The notes under the pieces: model-generated
Told to the model about the DNA's origin: nothing
Databases searched by the model: none
What the model saw: only the letters and a program-made list of their open reading frames with translations
Program-made: the position numbers and the translations under genes
Shown: piece by piece, positions 28,616 to 32,943 of the stretch
How positions within the stretch are numbered: the first letter of the stretch is position 1
Layout of the letters: the number at the start of each line of letters is the position of its first letter
IMG/VR virus record: IMGVR_UViG_3300022540_000418
Location: 1-32,943 of that record
Source: a virus
Reading direction: 5' to 3' (one strand)
Length of the DNA: 32,943 nucleotides

Positions 28616-28675
28616 AGCTACGGCTTAGCTATAAATCCCATTCGTTCAGCTATGGCAAAAAGATTTTCTCAGCTA
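28616..28675. repeat. Phased AGCTA repeats upstream of the early promoter
   Basis: AGCTA occurs at 28616, 28627, 28648 and 28671: steps of 11, 21 and 23 bases, close to one or two helical turns. The first two are part of an imperfect palindrome (GATTTAGCTA / TAGCTATAAATC). The array lies just upstream of the -35 box in an AT-rich stretch, fit for an activator, a repressor or iterons of an origin. Confidence 0.6.
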
Positions 28676-28682
28676 CAAAATG

Positions 28683-28710
28683 AAAAAGACCCCCGGCCTT
28701 TTAGCCGAGG
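28683..28710 (-). terminator. Intrinsic terminator ending the late operon
   Basis: On the minus strand, CCTCGGC-TAAAAG-GCCGGGG is a 7-bp stem (one T-G wobble) with a 6-base loop, followed by GTCTTTTT. It lies between the last tail/lysis gene and the early promoter, so it isolates the two operons. Confidence 0.8.
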
Positions 28711-28834
28711 TTATCAATGGCAGTTACCAGAGACCTATGCAAAACTAGCCTGAAATTAAGTGAGCTAATGGAAAGACACAGGCGGGTCGGGAAAATGGCC
28801 GCCCGGGGCCGCAAAACGGCAAATTAACGGAATT

Positions 28835-28855
28835 CTAGCGGCGACCGCCGCCTAG
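28835..28855 (-). other. Stem-loop over the stop codon of the last late gene
   Basis: CTAGCGGC / GCCGCCTAG pair as an 8-bp stem with one bulged base and a 4-base loop, and cover the stop codon at 28852-28854. No U-run follows, so alone it would not terminate well; it may protect the mRNA end. Nothing else is evident between it and the terminator. Confidence 0.5.
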
Positions 28856-29112
28856 TCGCTGCCGTTTTTCCGCTTCAGCCATATCGTCAATTCAATCAAG
28901 GCTTCTCGGACTTTGCCGAACGCCTCTGTTTGGTTGCGGCAATCTCGACTGTAATCGCTCAATACGTTAGTCAGCCTGTCTTCATTGAATTTCCTGTCTT
29001 CTGACTGGCTGCGCTCGCTGGATTTGCGGTCCTGACGATAGATCAGAAACATGATAACAGCTAGCACACCGGCAATCCCGCCGATTTGACCAGCAAATTC
29101 CAATAAAGTCAT
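28852..29112 (-). CDS. Holin-like membrane protein
   Basis: 86 aa. One transmembrane helix at about residues 5-24 (FAGQIGGIAGVLAVIMFLIY), then a charged, helical, coiled-coil-like region (DRKSSERSQSEDRKF; QTEAFGKVREALIELTIWLK). The shape, one N-terminal helix and a cytoplasmic coil, recalls XhlA-type proteins. It is the last gene of the late operon, a usual place for lysis genes. No endolysin is adjacent. Start follows AGGAGATTCTT. Confidence 0.6.
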   Translation of the reverse strand: MTLLEFAGQIGGIAGVLAVIMFLIYRQDRKSSERSQSEDRKFNEDRLTNVLSDYSRDCRNQTEAFGKVREALIELTIWLKRKNGSD

Positions 29113-29128
29113 AAGAATCTCCTCCCTA

Positions 29129-29344
29129 TCATTTCTTGAACCTTTTAACGAAATTGCGGAATCGCTCGATGCCTAGAGCTACCAGTCCAACGCAGAGAGC
29201 AATTTCGATTATCAAGATGGGCTTGATAGGCTCATACAGCGTAATATCACCATATAGTGCCATGCAGATTAAGATGAACAGACAGAAACCACCGCAACCG
29301 AGCAAGAATGCGTAACTGAGAATCTCTTTAATCACATTTCTCAT
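29129..29344 (-). CDS. Two-helix membrane protein
   Basis: 71 aa from ATG 29344, which overlaps the upstream stop as ATGA. MRNVIKEILSYAFLLGCGGF then CLFILICMALYG is the first transmembrane helix, and IEIALCVGLVALGIERF the second; the end is basic (VKRFKK). With the next gene it may form a holin pair. An in-frame ATG at 29356 is less likely. Confidence 0.68.
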   Translation of the reverse strand: MRNVIKEILSYAFLLGCGGFCLFILICMALYGDITLYEPIKPILIIEIALCVGLVALGIERFRNFVKRFKK

Positions 29345-29760
29345 AGTAAATCCCATTCGTGCCAGAACCGTAATGTCGCCGTGCCAAATGACTCCTCCAC
29401 TTCATAATACCAGCTCGGAGGGATAACAAAGGTGAAAGCCCATGTTAGCCCAGCATTACCAGCGCTCGTTTGCACATAACCTACCTCCGTTGTAGGTGGA
29501 GTGCCACTATGAATCAATGCCCTAACTTTCGTGGTGACAGCGGTCGAGAAACTTACCATTGCTATGCGAATTTTAGTGTTATTTTGATAGATACTGTCTA
29601 TAGCCCTACTGCCTGAGACTGGATTCGAGGAACAGTCATCCAGCTTATCAGTCTGTGTTTTCAGATACTCCAAGCTACCAGCGGCACCAAGATAACTGTT
29701 CCATTGGGCGGCCGTGATGAGGTCGCCTGTGCTTCGGGTTACTCCTGCCGACCATGCCAT
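29341..29760 (-). CDS. Tail-tip / fibre protein
   Basis: 139 aa. MAWSAGVTRSTGDLITAAQW then NSYLGAAGSLEYLKTQTDKL is the typical opening of virion-surface proteins downstream of the minor tail protein. The C-terminal half is beta-rich (TWAFTFVIPPSWYYEVEES), as in small receptor-binding heads. Likely exposed at the tail tip. TAATG overlap with the upstream gene. Confidence 0.7.
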   Translation of the reverse strand: MAWSAGVTRSTGDLITAAQWNSYLGAAGSLEYLKTQTDKLDDCSSNPVSGSRAIDSIYQNNTKIRIAMVSFSTAVTTKVRALIHSGTPPTTEVGYVQTSAGNAGLTWAFTFVIPPSWYYEVEESFGTATLRFWHEWDLL

Positions 29761-30143
29761 TATAGAAGTTCCTCCTTGTGTGCTTCGTTTTCACGGCGAA
29801 GCTGAGCCACGGTTTCGTCCCGATACCAATTTCTATTCGGCACGGGCCTTTTGCTTAGCAAGTCCTCGATTTGCTTTCGGGCCTTCGGGAAAACCACGTT
29901 TCGATACCGGTGCTTATGGTTGCCATTCCAGCACGATTGGCACATGAATATACCCTCCTCCCATACCTTTTCGGCCCCGCCGCATTCACACTTGGCAATC
30001 CAGCGGCCGTGATTGACCTCAGCCATGAGCTCGCCATCGGCCGTTCCCGGGTTCAATATCGCATAGCTGGCCAGCAGAGGCGCGACTACGCTTAGTCGAT
30101 ACTGTTCCCAGGTCATATTGAAGTAAGTATTTGCCGTTATCAT
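29760..30143 (-). CDS. Zinc-finger protein of the tail gene cluster
   Basis: 127 aa from ATG 30143, behind AGGAGAGGAC. The centre has CECGGAEKVWEEGIFMCQSC (four cysteines), then WNGNHKHRYRNVVFPKARKQ and a C-terminal NRNWYRDETVAQLRRENEAH. This Cys-ribbon protein is frequent between minor tail genes in siphophages; function unknown. A longer in-frame start at 30245 lies within the upstream gene and is unlikely. Confidence 0.75.
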   Translation of the reverse strand: MITANTYFNMTWEQYRLSVVAPLLASYAILNPGTADGELMAEVNHGRWIAKCECGGAEKVWEEGIFMCQSCWNGNHKHRYRNVVFPKARKQIEDLLSKRPVPNRNWYRDETVAQLRRENEAHKEELL

Positions 30144-30151
30144 GTCCTCTC

Positions 30152-31336
30152 CTAATAGCAGAGGCGGGTCTTTTCGCCCAATTCTCCCTGACCCGCAACG
30201 CCCAGCGCCCAATACTGCATACCGTGGACGCTGCTTAGCTGCCAAATGGTTTCCCAGGTATATTTGACTAAATCTATCCTGTGCCTAACGCCCTCAATGT
30301 AATAATCTTCGTCCAAGTCCGCTTCGTTTCGCCGTAGCGTGATACGGTCGCTGATCTCACGTCCTAAGACTTGCGGCCATAAGTCGGCCGGGTGGCTTTC
30401 GGGCACTATCCGCAGCGAGCGCGTCCGAAAGAACGGGTCTTTGTAGCGTGTTAGCAAAAAATCGGCCTGGTCTTTGGCTTCCGCGTCGGTCGGCACCAAT
30501 AACCCGGTTTCAGAATGAGAGCGCTTGCCGTATGCGGTTTGGCTAGCGCCATCGCTGGCCAATTGTTGGATGCCGCCTTCGCGCTTCATTCTTACATCGT
30601 TATAGATTTGACTGGCCCCATACCTAGGGTTTAAGCCATGATAGGGTTTCTCGCCCGTATCGTCACCAAAGGTCGCCTGGCTAGTCAAGTGTGCGCCCTT
30701 CAAGCGGTGATGGCGATCCTCTAATTGCACGTCCCCGTCCCCCGCGATGTAGATAATACCGTGTTCGCTTTTCTGCACGGTCCCCAGATGTTCCCAGGCA
30801 TTCACGCTCTCCAAGGCTCCCGAAGCTATCATCAGGCTTTGCCCCGCGTCTAAATCTCGGGCACCGGCGGGCCAGCCGAAATGGTCCAGGACGTTGCCGA
30901 CGCGGATGCCGCTAAGTTCCTGGGCGTAACCCGCGTGGTTTAGCTCATATCGGGCGATATTGGCAGCTAAATCGGTGCATTGGGGTTGCACAATCGGGAA
31001 GAGGCCGCCTTTTTGGTCTATCCAGGCGGGATTCCAGTCCTCGATGAACCCCGTGAAAAGGTGATAGGTGACGGCAGAATAGACAGCGTAAATGTTGATC
31101 CGCTTATTTGGCAAGACATTCGGGTAGTAAGAGCCCCCTGTGTTATTTGGCCAATAATCCCCGTGCCGGTTATTCAGTTCCAAGTCGGCAATACCGGCTT
31201 CCATACGGTTCAATTCATGCTGCCGGCCGCGCTTTATCGTTATGCTGCGGAGGTCACTTGTGACAGCAGTCCAGCTTGGCGCCGCGGCCATCGGGTCGCT
31301 GGCAAAGGCTATGCGTAACGTCAAAGTCGGCCACAT
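30152..31336 (-). CDS. Minor tail protein (tail tip / distal tail)
   Basis: 394 aa. The opening (WPTLTLRIAFASDPMAAAPS, then WTAVTSDLRSITIKRGRQHE and LNRMEAGIADLELNNRHGDY) and the middle (ITYHLFTGFIEDWNPAW-like pattern, QKSEHGIIYIAGDGDVQLED) match minor tail proteins that follow the tape measure and build the tail tip. The end has ILGREISDRITLRRNE-like and YYIEGVRHRIDLVKYTWETI strands. TAATG overlap with the tape measure. Confidence 0.82.
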   Translation of the reverse strand: MWPTLTLRIAFASDPMAAAPSWTAVTSDLRSITIKRGRQHELNRMEAGIADLELNNRHGDYWPNNTGGSYYPNVLPNKRINIYAVYSAVTYHLFTGFIEDWNPAWIDQKGGLFPIVQPQCTDLAANIARYELNHAGYAQELSGIRVGNVLDHFGWPAGARDLDAGQSLMIASGALESVNAWEHLGTVQKSEHGIIYIAGDGDVQLEDRHHRLKGAHLTSQATFGDDTGEKPYHGLNPRYGASQIYNDVRMKREGGIQQLASDGASQTAYGKRSHSETGLLVPTDAEAKDQADFLLTRYKDPFFRTRSLRIVPESHPADLWPQVLGREISDRITLRRNEADLDEDYYIEGVRHRIDLVKYTWETIWQLSSVHGMQYWALGVAGQGELGEKTRLCY

Positions 31337-32943
31337 TATAACTCCAATACGGCATTATAGCGTTTCCTAGTCAGCAATTGCTCGTAGATGATATCGGCAA
31401 GCTCGCGCTCAGTTTTGACGCTACCATAGACGGTAACGTTGACCGTATCGCCGCCCAGGCCCGCCTGGCTCAGCGGGATAACCGCTTCGGGTCCCCGTTC
31501 GCCGATGATGGCCGCCGTCGGGCCCGTGACGACGCCGCCATGCTGCAGCTTGGTAGAAAACTCAGGAAATTTCCAGCCAATCTCACCGATGTTCACGCCA
31601 GGCAGTTTATTGATAAGCCGAATGACCCAATTCAGGCCCTCTATGACGCCATTCACGACAATCCGAATAGGCGTAAGAACAGCGTCAATCACCTGCCAGA
31701 ATACCGATTTTATCCCGTCAACAAGCCTTCCGAAGAAGTTCGCTATGCCCCTGAATACGCCCATAATGAAATTGCCGACCGCCTGAAATGCGGCCTTGAC
31801 CTTATCGAAGTTTTTTATGAGCGCAATTATGCCAATAACGAGCCCGGCTATGGCTAGAATGATGAGGCCGATAGGATTCGCTGACATCGCCACATTATGC
31901 GCCCATTGCGCGACTGTCGCCGCTATAGTTATGCCCTTTAGTATGCCAATCAATGCGACTATCTTGGGCAGCACAATCAGCATAACGCCCAGCACGGCCG
32001 CCCCCGCCAAAAGCGCAACAGTGAGCTTTGGGTGTTTTTCAATCCAGGCACCAACCTTTTCTATAATAGGTGTTAGCGATTCCATCAGTTTTGACAGTAT
32101 GGGCAGAAGGGCGGTCCCGATCGTGATAGCAATATCCTGGAATTGTGCCTTTATCTTAGCGAATTTGCGGGCGGTCGTTTCCTCCATCTGGTCGAAGGCA
32201 TCCGTGGCCGCACCGGCGGCGCCAGCCATAGCGTCCAGATCGTCCTGGAAAGTCCGAGCATTATCGCCAGTGAGAGCCAATACAGCCTGTAAACCCTCGA
32301 CAGACCCGAACATCTTGCCTAGCATTTCATTGGAGCCACCCGATGCTTCAGTCAGGGCATCCAGTGCTCCCGCTAGCCCCCTTTCGGCAATAAGGGCATC
32401 ACCAGAGGCATAGCCTAGATCTTCGATTGCTGCCTTCATTTGGTCGGTTGGCTTAATCATGGCCTGAATTGCCTGTCTTAACTGTGTCGTCGCCACTCTA
32501 GTAGGCACACCCTGCTTTGTCATTGTAGCTAGAGCGGCCGAGACTTCTTCGAATTTGACTCCTACCGCAGCCGCCATTGGAGCCACTTGAAATAGTGATG
32601 CCGACAATTCCTCGAAAGTTGTCTTGCCGCCCTTGACCGTAGTGAACATTATATCGGCTACCTTTTGAGCCGAGCTCACCGGTATCTTGAACGCATTAAG
32701 AACTGTGGTAAGTCCGTCCACAGCGGTTATCGTGTCTGTAACGCCGCCAATAGCGGCCTTAGTTGCTATCTTCAGAAAGTCCACGACATTCTCTTTGGGA
32801 ATACCAGCAGAAATTGCCTGATAGAGTGCCTTGGCCGAATCGGTCGCGCTGACCCCTAATTCCCGGGCTACAGTCTGAATCTCTTTTGAAAAAGACTTGA
32901 ACTGGTCCTGGCTCAGCAGCATCATGGTATTGACTTCGCGCAT
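31336..32943 (-). CDS. Tape measure protein, main part (continues from 256..1)
   Basis: 535 aa here, 602 aa with the 67 residues encoded at 256..56. The front has the TP901-type core (GVSATDSAKALYQAISAGIP, KFEEVSAALATMTKQGVPTR). Two hydrophobic segments (LTVALLAGAAVLGVMLIVLP and NPIGLIILAIAGLVIGIIAL) may form the membrane-pore part used in DNA entry. The end is the usual TP-AAIIGERGPEAVIPLSQA motif. At about 1.5 angstrom per residue the tail would be near 90 nm. The M at 32943 is internal, not the start. Confidence 0.93.
   Translation of the reverse strand: MREVNTMMLLSQDQFKSFSKEIQTVARELGVSATDSAKALYQAISAGIPKENVVDFLKIATKAAIGGVTDTITAVDGLTTVLNAFKIPVSSAQKVADIMFTTVKGGKTTFEELSASLFQVAPMAAAVGVKFEEVSAALATMTKQGVPTRVATTQLRQAIQAMIKPTDQMKAAIEDLGYASGDALIAERGLAGALDALTEASGGSNEMLGKMFGSVEGLQAVLALTGDNARTFQDDLDAMAGAAGAATDAFDQMEETTARKFAKIKAQFQDIAITIGTALLPILSKLMESLTPIIEKVGAWIEKHPKLTVALLAGAAVLGVMLIVLPKIVALIGILKGITIAATVAQWAHNVAMSANPIGLIILAIAGLVIGIIALIKNFDKVKAAFQAVGNFIMGVFRGIANFFGRLVDGIKSVFWQVIDAVLTPIRIVVNGVIEGLNWVIRLINKLPGVNIGEIGWKFPEFSTKLQHGGVVTGPTAAIIGERGPEAVIPLSQAGLGGDTVNVTVYGSVKTERELADIIYEQLLTRKRYNAVLEL
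32889..32943. repeat. Terminal direct repeat, right copy (contig circularity)
   Basis: Identical to bases 1-55; see the left copy. The identity is exact over all 55 bases, and the reading frame of the tape measure continues across it. Confidence 0.95.

Noticed and set aside
1-32943. Integrase, attP site, tRNA genes, DNA polymerase
   Set aside because: Looked for characteristic motifs on both strands and found none; absence by eye is not proof for tRNA-like or very short features.

Overview
This window looks like one complete tailed-phage genome, assembled as a circular contig. The last 55 bases (32889-32943) repeat the first 55 exactly, so the unit genome is about 32,888 bp. The tape-measure gene runs through the join: its N-terminus is at 256..1 and the rest at 32943..31336. 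Every gene I can support is on the minus strand, packed tightly with many ATGA, GTGA or TAATG overlaps. No gap without a gene exceeds 300 bases. The head and tail proteins (HK97-type capsid, protease and portal, a long tail tube and a tape measure) indicate a siphovirus. Shine-Dalgarno sites are strong and AGGAGG-like, so the host is a bacterium; I cannot name it. I see no integrase, repressor/Cro pair, DNA polymerase or tRNA.

Early/accessory operon (about 28.6 kb down to 18.35 kb). A promoter with a perfect TTGACA box sits at 28576-28604, flanked by an inverted repeat and preceded by four phased AGCTA repeats. Downstream come small Cys-rich and HTH proteins, a putative annealing protein beside a Cas4/RecB-like nuclease, DUF2283, DUF5131 (Gp37/Gp68), an ASCH-like protein, a radical SAM protein, a DnaD-like replication protein, a NinG-like nuclease and three related small proteins of one unnamed family. 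The operon ends in a hairpin-rich block with an intrinsic terminator (18345-18434).

Late operon (18.3 kb leftward through the join to 28.68 kb). The order is a membrane protein, a papain-like putative lysin, another membrane protein, small and large terminase, a portal fused to a MuF domain, an elaborated prohead protease and the major capsid protein. Then comes a capsid-adjacent accessory block: a tiny Cys protein, a decoration-like protein, a methyltransferase-glycosyltransferase fusion coupled to a radical SAM/SPASM enzyme, and a zinc ribbon. A fibre/adhesin block follows, including two paralogous proteins made of 20/22-residue RSxTDTRAAL repeats and a C1q-like spike. After it come the connector, head-closure, tail-terminator, tail-tube and chaperone genes, the tape measure, tail-tip genes and a holin-like gene, ending at a terminator (28683-28710).

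The most interesting parts are the methyltransferase-glycosyltransferase plus radical SAM/SPASM pair inside the virion gene cluster, the two repeat proteins a few genes downstream, the single-frame tail chaperone with an internal start, a DUF5131 gene that seems to start on AUC, and the array upstream of the early promoter. At least seven probable small genes (48 aa or so) are easily missed and are listed below.
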